A stretch of 56,997 nt of DNA from Streptacidiphilus anmyonensis (GTDB taxonomy: Bacteria; Actinomycetota; Actinomycetes; Streptomycetales; Streptomycetaceae), in the NCBI RefSeq assembly GCF_000787855.1, contig NZ_BBPQ01000007.1, positions 93,497-150,493 on the forward strand, written 5' to 3'. Within the stretch, counting starts at the first letter, position 1, and the number at the start of each line of letters is the position of its first letter. The notes under the pieces are model-generated. The model had not been told where the DNA came from. It did no database searches and saw only the letters and a program-made list of their open reading frames with translations. Below are positions 35,167 through 44,746 of this stretch, in pieces. The position numbers and the translations under genes are program-made.

Positions 35167-36996
35167 ATGCTTGATCTCGATCCGCCGTTCCGGCCGGTCC
35201 GGCAGCAGGACGGCTACCTCCCCCTGGAGGACCTCGGGCTCATCGGGGACGGCAGCACGGCGGCCCTGGTCGGGCTGGACGGCTCCATCCCCTGGATGTG
35301 CCTGCCCCGCTTCGGCTCCGACCCGCTCTTCTGCGGCCTGCTCGACCACGCCCGGGGCGGGCACTTCACCGTCGCGCCGATCGACCTGGTCGAGGCCCGG
35401 CAGCGCTACGAGCCCGACACCGGCGTCCTGGTGACGGAGATGCGCAGCCCCACCGGCGTGGTCCGGGTCACCGACGCGCTGGCGCTGCGCTCCGGCGCCG
35501 ACCTGACCGACGACGCGCCCCAGAGCCGGGGCGAGCTGGTGCGTTCCGCGGTCGTGCTGGACGGCGAGGTCCGGCTGCGGGTCGACCTGGAGCCGCGCGG
35601 CGGCGCGCTGGCCCGGGCGCTGTTCAGCGGGCTGGAGGTGCAGGTGCCCCGGCGGCCGGACCTCCAACTGCACCTGCGCTGCAACCGGCCGCTGGAGTCC
35701 CTGCACAGCAGCCACGCACTGCGCGCGGGCGAGCGACTCGACCTGGTCCTGTCCTGGGGGCGCTTCCACCGCCACCACCGGTTCGACGCGCAGGCGATGC
35801 TGCACGAGACCGCGGCGGCCTGGCGGCGCTGGATGACCGGCTTCGACTACCAGGGGCCGCAGGAGCCGCTGGTGCGCCGCTCCGCCATCACGCTCAAGCT
35901 GTGCGACGACTGGGCCAACGGCTCGCTGGTCGCGGCCCCGACCTCCTCGCTGCCCGCGCCCGTCGGCGGGGTGCGCAACTGGGACTACCGCTACACCTGG
36001 ATCCGCGACGCCGCCTACGCGGTCTTCGCCATGCGCCGCATCGGCTTCGCGGGGGAGGCCGACGCCTTTCTCGGCTGGGTGCTCGACGCCTTCGAACGCA
36101 GCGGCCGGCCCCGCATCATGTACGACCTCGACGGCCGTCTGGTGCCCGACGAGGTCGAGGACGCCGAACTGGAGGGCTACCGGCGCTCGGCCCCCGTGCG
36201 CTGGGGCAACGGCGCGGCCGACCAGCGCCAGCACGACGTCTACGGCGAGGTGCTGGACTGCGCCGACCAGTGGCTGCGCGCCGGCGGCCGTCTGGAGCCC
36301 GCCCTGTGGGCCGGTCTGGCCGGCCTCGCGGACGCCGCCGAGAAGGCGTGGATCCAGCCCGACCAGGGCATCTGGGAGGTCCGCAGCGAGGGCCGGGTGT
36401 TCACGTACTCGGCCGGGATGTGCCAGGTGGCCCTGGACCGGGCGGCCCTGATCGGCGAGCGGCTCGGGCGCACCGAGCGGACCGCGGCCTGGCGGGCCGC
36501 GGCCGAGAGGCTTCGCGAGCGGATCCTCACGGAGTCCTGGGACGAGGACGCCCAGACCCTCAGCGAGCACCTGGACGGCGGCGGCGCGCTCGACGCCAGC
36601 CTGCTGGCGCTCCCGCTGCGCATGGTCGTCCCGGCCGACCACCCGCGCATGGTGGCGACGACAGCCGCCATCGCCGACCGTCTCTCCGCGGGCGACGGCC
36701 TGGTCTACCGCTACCTGCACGACCATTCGCCGGACGGCCTGCCCGGCGACGAGGGCGCGTTCGTCCTGTGCAGCTTCTGGCTCGTCGACAACCTGATCGG
36801 CCAGGGCCGTCTCGACGAGGCCGGGCAGCTGTACGCGTCGCTGTGCGGCCGGGCGAGCCCGTTGGGGCTGCTGCCGGAGCAGATCGACCCCGTGACGGGA
36901 GCGTTCATGGGCAACTTCCCCCAGGCGTTCAGCCACATCGGGATCATCGCCAGCGGAGTGAACCTCAGCCGGGCGACCCTGGCGAGGCCGAAGTGA
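35167..36996 (+). CDS. GH15 glycosidase (glucoamylase/trehalase-like), copy 2
   Basis: 609 aa. Same architecture as the copy at 27119-28969: N-terminal LEDLGLIGDGSTAALVGLDG, barrel motif RNWDYRYTWIRDAA, acid segment QPDQGIWEVR, base segment LLPEQIDP followed by GNFPQAFSHI. It is clearly diverged from copy 1, particularly in the N-terminal domain. No signal peptide. Its TGA overlaps the GTG of the next gene (GTGA), so its product and the glucose-6-phosphate dehydrogenase are made together, consistent with feeding released glucose into the pentose phosphate route after phosphorylation. Trehalase versus glucoamylase activity is not decided. Confidence 0.92.
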   Translation: MLDLDPPFRPVRQQDGYLPLEDLGLIGDGSTAALVGLDGSIPWMCLPRFGSDPLFCGLLDHARGGHFTVAPIDLVEARQRYEPDTGVLVTEMRSPTGVVRVTDALALRSGADLTDDAPQSRGELVRSAVVLDGEVRLRVDLEPRGGALARALFSGLEVQVPRRPDLQLHLRCNRPLESLHSSHALRAGERLDLVLSWGRFHRHHRFDAQAMLHETAAAWRRWMTGFDYQGPQEPLVRRSAITLKLCDDWANGSLVAAPTSSLPAPVGGVRNWDYRYTWIRDAAYAVFAMRRIGFAGEADAFLGWVLDAFERSGRPRIMYDLDGRLVPDEVEDAELEGYRRSAPVRWGNGAADQRQHDVYGEVLDCADQWLRAGGRLEPALWAGLAGLADAAEKAWIQPDQGIWEVRSEGRVFTYSAGMCQVALDRAALIGERLGRTERTAAWRAAAERLRERILTESWDEDAQTLSEHLDGGGALDASLLALPLRMVVPADHPRMVATTAAIADRLSAGDGLVYRYLHDHSPDGLPGDEGAFVLCSFWLVDNLIGQGRLDEAGQLYASLCGRASPLGLLPEQIDPVTGAFMGNFPQAFSHIGIIASGVNLSRATLARPK

Positions 36997-38408
36997 TCGA
37001 CCGGCTCGTCGTCTTCGGCGCCACGGGCGACCTCAGCGCGCGCTACCTGCTGCCGGGGCTGGCCGCGCTCCAGGCGGGCGGCCACCTCGGCTCCGGCTTC
37101 CGCCTGGTCGGCGCCGACCGGGGCCTGGACCGGGGCGACGACCAGGGCGACGACCAGGGCGGTGGGGGCAGCGCGTGGTTCCGCCGCTGGGCGGCCGAAC
37201 AGCTGGAGCGGCACGCCGCCGACCTCCCGGCCGACGCCCGCCACGCCGTCTGCGCGCAGGCGGAGTACCGGCGCGCCGACGTCACCGATCCCGCCGACGT
37301 GGCGTCAGCGATCGCCGGGCCGGGCCCGGTCGCGGTGTATCTCGCCCTGCCCCCGGCCCTGTTCCCCTCCGCCGTCACCGCCCTGCACCGGGCGGGCCTG
37401 CCGCCGGGCAGCCGGATCGTGCTGGAGAAGCCCTTCGGCGAGGACCTGGACAGCGCGGTGGAGCTCAACCGGCTGCTGGCGGCCGTCGTGCCCGAGGAGG
37501 CGGTGTTCCGGGTCGACCACTTCCTCGCCATGACCACCGTCCAGAACCTCCTCGGCCTCAGGCTCGCCAACCGCGTCCTGGAGCCGATCTGGAACAGCAC
37601 CCACATCGCCGAGGTGGACATCGTCTGGGACGAGACCCTCGCCCTGGAGGGCCGGGCCGGCTACTACGACGGCGTGGGCGCGCTCAAGGACATGCTGCAG
37701 AACCACCTGCTGCAACTGCTCTGCCTGGTCGCCATGGAGCCGCCGGTCAGCCTCGACGAACGCGACCTGCGCAACCGCAAGGTCGACGTGCTGCGGTCGG
37801 TGCGTCCCCTGACCGAGGCCGAGGTGCCGCGCCGCACGCGCCGCGCACGCTACACGGCCGGCCGGATCGGGGACCGCGCGATCCCCTCCTACACCGGCGA
37901 GGACGGGGTGGATCCCGCCCGAGGCACCGAGACCTTCGCCGAGGTGGAGTTGGAACTGGACAGCTGGCGCTGGGCGGGGACGGTCTTCCGACTCCGCAGC
38001 GGCAAGGCGCTCGGAGCCGACCGCAAGGAGGTGGCCGTGCACTTCCGGCACGTCCCCCATCTGCCGTTCGGCGACGACGAGGAGGCCACGCCCAACCTGC
38101 TCCGCTTCGGTCTCGACCCCGAGGACCTGACCCTCCGTCTGACCGGCACCGGCTCCCACACCCACACCCTGGCGCCGCTGACGCTCTCCGCCCGCATGGA
38201 CCCCCCGGAACTGCCTGCCTACGGCCGTCTGCTGCTCGACGTGCTGACGGGAGACCCCGCCCTGTCGATCCGGGGCGACGAGGCCGAGGAGGCGTGGCGG
38301 CTCCTCACCCCCGTCCTGTCGGCCTGGTCGCAGGACCTGGTCCCGCTCCAGGAGTACCCGGCCGGCTCCGACGGCCCCGAACCGCACGCGGGAGCAGGAA
38401 CGCCCTGA
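36993..38408 (+). CDS. zwf: divergent glucose-6-phosphate dehydrogenase homologue
   Basis: 471 aa, somewhat short (typically ~500). GTG start coupled to the GH15 stop. N-terminal GATGDLSARYLLPGL nucleotide motif (9-23), LEKPFGED with K146, catalytic RVDHFLAM (173-180) and PIWN follow the Zwf pattern. However, the conserved Lys of the R-I-D-H-Y-L-G-K signature is Met180 and the Gly is Ala, and a low-complexity Asp-Gln-Gly stretch is inserted near residue 50. The enzyme may have altered sugar specificity or reduced activity. Expected role: oxidation of glucose-6-phosphate with NAD(P). Confidence 0.88.
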   Translation: MIDRLVVFGATGDLSARYLLPGLAALQAGGHLGSGFRLVGADRGLDRGDDQGDDQGGGGSAWFRRWAAEQLERHAADLPADARHAVCAQAEYRRADVTDPADVASAIAGPGPVAVYLALPPALFPSAVTALHRAGLPPGSRIVLEKPFGEDLDSAVELNRLLAAVVPEEAVFRVDHFLAMTTVQNLLGLRLANRVLEPIWNSTHIAEVDIVWDETLALEGRAGYYDGVGALKDMLQNHLLQLLCLVAMEPPVSLDERDLRNRKVDVLRSVRPLTEAEVPRRTRRARYTAGRIGDRAIPSYTGEDGVDPARGTETFAEVELELDSWRWAGTVFRLRSGKALGADRKEVAVHFRHVPHLPFGDDEEATPNLLRFGLDPEDLTLRLTGTGSHTHTLAPLTLSARMDPPELPAYGRLLLDVLTGDPALSIRGDEAEEAWRLLTPVLSAWSQDLVPLQEYPAGSDGPEPHAGAGTP

Positions 38409-38414
38409 GCGTCG

Positions 38415-38449
38415 ACCGGCCGGGGACGGGCGGACCGTCCCCGGCCGGT
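38415..38449. terminator. strong bidirectional terminator
   Basis: Perfect 15-bp stem (38415-38429 with 38435-38449), 5-base loop, between the convergent zwf and esterase genes. Confidence 0.85.
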
Positions 38450-38461
38450 GCCGATCGACGG

Positions 38462-39430
<969 letters not shown>

Positions 39431-39477
39431 GACGGACTCCTTGTGGGGAGGGAGCCGGGCGGCTCCGTCTGGTGGAT

Positions 39478-39524
39478 AACCTATGACACGATTTCCTCGT
39501 GCACAAGTTAAACGGGAACGTTGT
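39478..39524 (-). promoter_or_regulatory. esterase promoter with candidate OhrR operator
   Basis: Minus-strand -35 TTGTGC (39506-39501) and -10 TAGGTT (39483-39478) are 17 bases apart. ACAAGTT-N7-AACGTTGT (39503-39524) resembles the AT-rich OhrR box and overlaps the -35, so OhrR binding would repress the esterase. Confidence 0.5.
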
Positions 39525-39574
39525 CATCGCCCCGTTGGTAACCTGGAGGGACACGCCCGGAACGGAGAACGCCG

Positions 39575-40063
39575 ATGACCGCCGCCGACACGTCTGACAG
39601 CCCTGGCCCCGCCGGCCCCGCCGGTGCTTCGCCGGGCGGGTTCTCAATGCTGCTCGACGACCAGCTCTGCTTCGTGCTCTACGCGGCCTCGCGGGCGGTG
39701 ACGCAGCGGTACCGGCCGCTGCTGGAGGAGCTCGGCCTGACCTATCCGCAGTACCTGGTGATGCTCGTGCTCTGGGAGCACGGCGTCGTCCCGGTCAAGG
39801 ACATCGGCGCGGCGCTCCAGCTCGACTACGGCACGCTCACCCCGCTGGTCAAGCGCCTGGAGGCCAACGGACTCGTCCGGCGCGAGCGGTCCCCGGAGGA
39901 CGAGCGCACCGTCCAGGTGAGCCTGACCGAGCAGGGCGAGGAGATGCGCGAACGCGCCCGCACCGTGCCCTCGGCCATCGGGGACGCCATGGCTCTGCCG
40001 CCGCAGGATTTCGACGACGTCAAGCGGATCCTCCGGCAGTTGACACGGAACGTCTCCGGCTGA
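39575..40063 (+). CDS. ohrR: MarR-family regulator of OhrR type
   Basis: 162 aa. N-terminal MLLDDQLCFVLYAASRAVTQ carries the peroxide-sensing Cys (residue 32) in the exact context of OhrR proteins; winged helix follows (VKDIGAALQLDYGTLTPLVK, RRERSPEDERTVQVSLT). A Pro-Gly-rich N-terminal tail of 24 residues is extra. OhrR is a dimeric repressor released by organic hydroperoxides. The usual target ohr is not adjacent; instead the divergent gene encodes an esterase. The symbol reflects the sensor family. Confidence 0.85.
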   Translation: MTAADTSDSPGPAGPAGASPGGFSMLLDDQLCFVLYAASRAVTQRYRPLLEELGLTYPQYLVMLVLWEHGVVPVKDIGAALQLDYGTLTPLVKRLEANGLVRRERSPEDERTVQVSLTEQGEEMRERARTVPSAIGDAMALPPQDFDDVKRILRQLTRNVSG

Positions 40064-40254
40064 GCGAGCCGCCCCCGCCGGCGGTCCGCCGACGGCCACC
40101 GGCCACCGGCGACAGCACCTCTGACGACCGGTCAGAACGTGGGTGCAGGCTACCGCCACCTGGCTGAACGTTCCGCGTGCCGGTGGCGGCGGGTGGCCCG
40201 GCCCTGATTACGGTGTGCGCACGAATGGTGAGGTCCGATCCCAGGGGTGCGCTC

Positions 40255-41562
40255 ATGCGGTTCGTTGCCGGTCGTCTCTCTCGTGCCAGGGTCCTGATGG
40301 CGGTGTGCGGCACCGCCGCCGCCGTCCTCGCGCCCGCCGTCGCAGTCGGGCCCGCCGCGCCCGCCGCGTCCGCCGTGTCCTCCGCGGACGCTGCGGGCCG
40401 CGAGGGCGCGGCCATCACCGTGACGACCGCTCAGGTCGGCGCGCCGGGGAACCGGGCGGTCGGCGTCGTCCCGTTCACGGACGCGGTCTACCGCTCGTGC
40501 GCCGACGCGCCCGCGAGCAGCCGTGGCTGCCTGATGGTCGGGCATGTCGCCAAGCCCTACGAGATCGGCAAGTTCGAGGTCACCGTCGACCAGTGGGTGG
40601 CGTTCCTGAACACGGCCGACCCGACCGGCAGCGATCCCCACGGGCTCTACGACGACACCGAGAGCTCGTCCGCCTGGCCGAAGTACGGGCAGATCAACTT
40701 CTCCGAGCAGGCCCAGCCCGGCGGGCACTACTCGGTGGCCTACCCGCAGTGGGCCGACAAGCCCTACGGCTTCGCGACCTTCCTGCGGGCCGCGCGCTTC
40801 GTCAACTCGCTCTACAACGGCCGGGTGATCTCGAAGACCACCAGCCGGAGCGGCGACTTCCAGTACGTCAGCTACCGCGTCCAGCTGTCCGCGCGCACGG
40901 AGAACGGCATGTACGACCTGGCCGACCCGAAGGCCGTGCGAACGCACGGCACCGGGTTCGTCGTGCCGAGCCAGGACGAGTGGATCAAGGCGGCCTACTA
41001 CGACCCCCGCGGTGGCGGGACCTTCAGCTACTGGAAGTATCCGACGAACCCGGGCGTCTTCGGCGACGGGGACGCGACCGCGCCCGCGTCCACCGTGCTC
41101 AACCCGGACACGGGCGACGTGACCAACGCGTCGACCCAGCCACTGGCCTCCTATCACGCCGACGGCCAGCCTGCGCCGAGCTGGTGCCCGGGGCAGATCT
41201 CGCGCGAGGCGTGTGCGACGGTCAACCCGCTGGGGTTGGACCCGATCGCGTACGCCGCGCTCTACCAGGGCAGCCTCAGCACGGTGGGCCAGGCCCGCAC
41301 CACCTCGCCGTGGGGCACGCTCGACCAGGGCGGCAACGCCGTCGAATGGACCGACACGATCACCCCGCCCCCGTCCGGGGGGAGCTCGGCCCGGGTGTGG
41401 CGGAGGCTGCACGGCGGGATCTCCAACGCCTCGGCGTACCAGATGTGGCCCTCGGCGGTCGGGCTCCAGCCGCAGGACAACGTCTTCTTCAACCACACCT
41501 ACCCGTGGCTGGGCATCCGGATCGGAGTCGTCGGCGACCTGGAGCCCTGCCCGGCAGGCTGA
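40255..41562 (+). CDS. secreted SUMF1/EgtB/PvdO-fold protein
   Basis: 435 aa, start ATG 40255 (AGGGG seven bases upstream), then a signal peptide (RLSRARVLMAVCGTAAAVLA, A-x-A). The FGE-sulfatase fold is visible: YEIGKFEVTVDQWVAFLN, VPSQDEWIKAAYYDP, SYWKYPTNPG, WGTLDQGGNAVEWTD and GIRIGVV. The Cys pair of true formylglycine-generating enzymes (C-R-x-A-x-R) is not present, so sulfatase activation is unlikely; the protein fits the broader non-haem iron SUMF1/EgtB/PvdO class. Substrate unknown. No sulfatase gene is near. Confidence 0.88.
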   Translation: MRFVAGRLSRARVLMAVCGTAAAVLAPAVAVGPAAPAASAVSSADAAGREGAAITVTTAQVGAPGNRAVGVVPFTDAVYRSCADAPASSRGCLMVGHVAKPYEIGKFEVTVDQWVAFLNTADPTGSDPHGLYDDTESSSAWPKYGQINFSEQAQPGGHYSVAYPQWADKPYGFATFLRAARFVNSLYNGRVISKTTSRSGDFQYVSYRVQLSARTENGMYDLADPKAVRTHGTGFVVPSQDEWIKAAYYDPRGGGTFSYWKYPTNPGVFGDGDATAPASTVLNPDTGDVTNASTQPLASYHADGQPAPSWCPGQISREACATVNPLGLDPIAYAALYQGSLSTVGQARTTSPWGTLDQGGNAVEWTDTITPPPSGGSSARVWRRLHGGISNASAYQMWPSAVGLQPQDNVFFNHTYPWLGIRIGVVGDLEPCPAG

Positions 41563-41646
41563 GCGAACCGCCTGCCGGTGGTCACAGTTCGGTCCCTGGG
41601 ACGCCAGAAGGTGATCAAGGTGCCCACGAGCGGCTACGCTGCGCCC

Positions 41647-41898
41647 GTGGCTCGAATGAAGATCAAGAAAGCGCTGATCGAATCCCGCCAGGACGCTGCC
41701 TGCAGCGCCGCCGTCGCCCTCGCCCTCGGGCTTCTGACGGGCTGGCCCTGGCAGTCCTGGCTCTCCTTGGCCGTCGCCCTCGTCGGCGGATCGATCTGCT
41801 ACAACCTGTGGCTCGTGTCGAATCCGCACGCGCACGCGCGGCGCACCGCGAAGAGGGCAGCCCGCCGTAAGCGCAGGGCTGCCCCACGACGCAGCTGA
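41647..41898 (+). CDS. small basic membrane protein (83 aa)
   Basis: GTG 41647 is preferred: a -10-like TACGCT lies seven bases upstream, which would make the mRNA leaderless or nearly so; a longer reading from 41578 is possible. Polar N-terminus (MKIKKALIESRQDAA), two hydrophobic segments of ~20 residues joined by WPWQSW, and a strongly basic tail (HARRTAKRAARRKRRAAPRR). Function unknown. Confidence 0.6.
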   Translation: MARMKIKKALIESRQDAACSAAVALALGLLTGWPWQSWLSLAVALVGGSICYNLWLVSNPHAHARRTAKRAARRKRRAAPRRS

Positions 41899-41905
41899 GG
41901 GCTGG

Positions 41906-42829
41906 TCAACCCAGCTGAGGCATCACCTGGTCCGCGATGAGCGCCAGGTGCTCCAGGTCGTCGAGATCCAGGATCTGGAGGTAGATCCTGGTGCTGCCGG
42001 TCTCCGCATACCGGCCGATCTTCTCGACGACCTCGGCGGGGGTTCCGGCGAGACCGTTCTCCTTGAGTTCCGCGACCTCCCGTCCGATGGCCGCGGCACG
42101 GCGGCTCACCTCGGCGTCGTTCCGGTCCACGCACGCGACCAGCGCGTTGCTGTAGACCAGCGAGTCCCGGGCGCGACCGCGTGCCTGCGCGGCCGCGCGG
42201 ACCCGTGTGATCTGGGCGGCGGTGTCGGCGACGGAGGCGAAGGGGATGTTGAACTCGTCGGCGAAGCGGGCGGCGATGTCAGGCGTGCGTTCGGCGCCCA
42301 TGCCCCCGATCAGGACGGGGAGCCGCTCCTGTGCGGGTTTCGGCAGCGCGGGAGAGTCCTTGAGCTGGTAGTAGCGGCCCTCGAAGTCGAAGGTCTCGCC
42401 CGGCTTGGTCCCCCAGAGGCCGGTGACGATCGCCAGCTGCTCCTCCAGCCGGCCCAGCCTTGCGGCCGGGAAGGGGATGCCGTAGGCCGTGTGCTCGGCC
42501 TCGTACCAGCCCGCGCCGAGGCCGAGTTCGATGCGGCCACCGCTCATCTGGTCGACCTGCGCGACCTGGATGGCGAGGACTCCGGGCAGCCGGAAGGTCG
42601 CGGCGGTCATGAGCGTCCCCAGGCGGATCCTGGAGGTCTCCCGGGCCAGGCCCGCGAGCGTGATCCAGGCGTCGGTGGGCCCCGGCAGGCCGGCCACGTC
42701 GCCCATCTTCAGGTAGTGATCGGAGCGGAAGAACCCGTCGTAGCCCAGGTCCTCGGCGGCTTTGGCCACCCGCAGCAGCGTGCGGTAGTCGGCGCCCTGC
42801 TGGGGCTCGGTGAAGATGCGCAGATCCAT
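41906..42829 (-). CDS. LLM-class F420-dependent oxidoreductase
   Basis: 307 aa. Luciferase-like TIM barrel: AAEDLGYDGFFRSDHYL, TLAGLARETSRIRLGTLM, GGRIELGLGAGWYEAEH and a C-terminal GTPAEVVEKIGRYAE, all typical of the F420-dependent class. ATG 42829. Likely reduces or oxidises a small molecule with F420; substrate unknown. It is followed (upstream on the minus strand) by the VOC protein gene with a 14-base gap, so the two are co-transcribed. Confidence 0.93.
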   Translation of the reverse strand: MDLRIFTEPQQGADYRTLLRVAKAAEDLGYDGFFRSDHYLKMGDVAGLPGPTDAWITLAGLARETSRIRLGTLMTAATFRLPGVLAIQVAQVDQMSGGRIELGLGAGWYEAEHTAYGIPFPAARLGRLEEQLAIVTGLWGTKPGETFDFEGRYYQLKDSPALPKPAQERLPVLIGGMGAERTPDIAARFADEFNIPFASVADTAAQITRVRAAAQARGRARDSLVYSNALVACVDRNDAEVSRRAAAIGREVAELKENGLAGTPAEVVEKIGRYAETGSTRIYLQILDLDDLEHLALIADQVMPQLG

Positions 42830-42843
42830 GCGGCCACGCTACG

Positions 42844-43215
42844 TCAGAAGCGTTGCGGCGTGGCGATCTGAAAGACGTTGCCGAACGGGTCGCGGACCAT
42901 CGCGCGGCGATCGCCGTACGGAGTGTCGACGGGCTCCTCCAGGCTCTCCGCGCCGGTCGCCAGCGCCCGGCGGTACCTGGAGTCGACATCGTCGACGTAG
43001 ACGTACAGGAAGGCGGGGAAGGCCTCGCGCTGGTCCGAACCGGACACCATGACCAAGGAGTCCCCGATGCGCACCTGCGCGGGACGGCCCGGCTGCACCT
43101 CGCCCGTGGCGTCGAACACCGCACGCAGGAACGCGACCGCGGCCTCCACGTCGTCGACGAACATGCGCGGCGTCACGGCATGGAAACCATGGGGGAGGGC
43201 CGGGTTCATAGCCAT
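42844..43215 (-). CDS. VOC-superfamily (glyoxalase/bleomycin-resistance-like) protein
   Basis: 123 aa. Two beta-alpha-beta-beta-beta modules: TPRMFVDDVEAAVAFLRAVF and AFLYVYVDDVDSRYRRAL, ending with the typical MVRDPFGNVFQIAT. Possible metal residues include the early His of PHGFHAV and Glu/Asp near the end. Antibiotic binding, isomerase or dioxygenase roles are all known in the family, so no function is assigned. Cotranscribed with the LLM oxidoreductase. A second ATG at 43209 is an alternative start. Confidence 0.88.
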   Translation of the reverse strand: MAMNPALPHGFHAVTPRMFVDDVEAAVAFLRAVFDATGEVQPGRPAQVRIGDSLVMVSGSDQREAFPAFLYVYVDDVDSRYRRALATGAESLEEPVDTPYGDRRAMVRDPFGNVFQIATPQRF

Positions 43216-43385
43216 GCCGCAAGTCTCGCACCGTGACCCCGTGTCACGCCGAACGCCGAGCCGACGAGTCCGCGACACGGGTCCGCGACCCGGACAGCGC
43301 CACGAGCTGGCCGCCGACGGAGCCGTCACCGTACACGGAGCGTGATCAGGGCAATGAGTGCGACAGCGAGGTGCGGTCGGACCGG

Positions 43386-44495
43386 TCAGGTGCGTCGGCG
43401 GTGGATCGCGACCGCCGCGACGTCGTCGGCGAGCCGACCGTGGGTGTGGTCCCGCAGGTCGGCCTCCAGGCGGTTCAGGAGTCCCTCCGGGCGCTCCTGA
43501 CTCCACGCCGCCGCCCGCTCGGCGAGGGGGTAGAACGATCCGTCGGGGTCCCGGGCCTCGATCACGCCGTCCGTGTAGAGCAGCAGCGTGTCCCCGGCCT
43601 CGAAGGTGAACGTCTGCACCGCGTGCTCGGAGGACGCGGCCAGCTCGCCGAGCCCGAGCGGGGGCGCGGGCGTTCCGACGTCGAGCGCTCTGGCGCTGTT
43701 CCCGCTCAGCAGCAGGGGCGCGGGATGGCCGCAGTTGACCATGCGGACCTCCGGCTCGTGGTCGGGGATGTCGAGGACCACCGCGGTCACGAACGACTCG
43801 TCCTTGTCCTGAGCCGCCGCCCGCCACTGCACGGCGTCCCAGTGCACGGCCCCGTCGAGATGCTCGACGAGCACCCCCAGCGCGGCCTGCCGGTGCGCCG
43901 CGGCCCGGAACGCGCCGAGGACCAGGGCGGACAGTCCGATCGCCGTCAGGCCCTTGCCGCGGACATCGCCGATGATCAGTCGCGTCCCCACCCAGGTACG
44001 CGCCGCCGCGTACAGGTCTCCGCCCAGTTCGGCCTCCGCGTCGGCGGCGCGGTAGAGCGTGGCGATCTCCAGCGGCCCGCTGAGACTGGGCAGCGGCTGC
44101 AGCAGCACCTGCTGCGCGGCCTCCGCCACCGAGCGCACCTGGGTCAGCTCCCGGGCCCGCCTGTCCCGCAGCAGGCAGAAGATCACGGTCAGGATGGTGA
44201 CGACGACCAAGGCGCTCGCCTGGGCCGTGATGTTCGCGGTGCCGAGGACGCCGCGCTCCACGCCGATGGCCAGTTGGGCTGCCACGGCCAGGGCGCCGAT
44301 CAGCGCCGTCAGGCGGGCGCCGGCGAACGACGCGGTGATCGTGGGGGCGGCGACCAGCAGCGGGCCGAGATGGATGTCCTGCGGGGCCAGGTCATCGATC
44401 ACCGAGACCGCGACGATCAGCGCGAGCGGGATCAGCACCAGCGCGTGGCTCGAGCGCCAGGACCGGCGGAAACCGTCGATCAGCCGAGGAGGCAT
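43386..44495 (-). CDS. membrane-anchored SpoIIE/PP2C phosphatase
   Basis: 369 aa. Three or four hydrophobic helices (residues ~15-110), then a short linker and the SpoIIE domain with ELGGDLYAAARTW, IIGDVRGKGLTA, MVNCGHPAPLLL, TLLLYTDGVIEARD and DDVAAVAI, i.e. all metal-binding Asp motifs. No HATPase domain. Such phosphatases dephosphorylate anti-anti-sigma factors (SpoIIAA/RsbV). No such factor is adjacent. Divergent from the Tat-exported ferritin-like gene. Confidence 0.92.
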   Translation of the reverse strand: MPPRLIDGFRRSWRSSHALVLIPLALIVAVSVIDDLAPQDIHLGPLLVAAPTITASFAGARLTALIGALAVAAQLAIGVERGVLGTANITAQASALVVVTILTVIFCLLRDRRARELTQVRSVAEAAQQVLLQPLPSLSGPLEIATLYRAADAEAELGGDLYAAARTWVGTRLIIGDVRGKGLTAIGLSALVLGAFRAAAHRQAALGVLVEHLDGAVHWDAVQWRAAAQDKDESFVTAVVLDIPDHEPEVRMVNCGHPAPLLLSGNSARALDVGTPAPPLGLGELAASSEHAVQTFTFEAGDTLLLYTDGVIEARDPDGSFYPLAERAAAWSQERPEGLLNRLEADLRDHTHGRLADDVAAVAIHRRRT

Positions 44496-44746
44496 GCTTC
44501 ATCGTCACCCCTCCGCGACTCCCGCGCCATCTCCTCCGACGACCGCTTCCGGAGAGGATCGCGACGATCCCAGGAGAGCCGCCGGTTCGGCGGGGCTACC
44601 CCGATCGAGTGGCGGAACCTCCGGCGCGGGCCTGCCTGGAGGTAGACCGGGGACGCCCCTGCTAGCTTCGGCTGCGTCCTGAAGGAGCCTGCGGTGCGGG
44701 AGGCACGTCGGCGTCGGCGCCGACACGGCGGAAGAGGCGGTGCGGG

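Noticed and set aside
40255-41562. True formylglycine-generating enzyme
   Set aside because: The characteristic C-terminal Cys pair is missing and no sulfatase is nearby, so only the fold is claimed.
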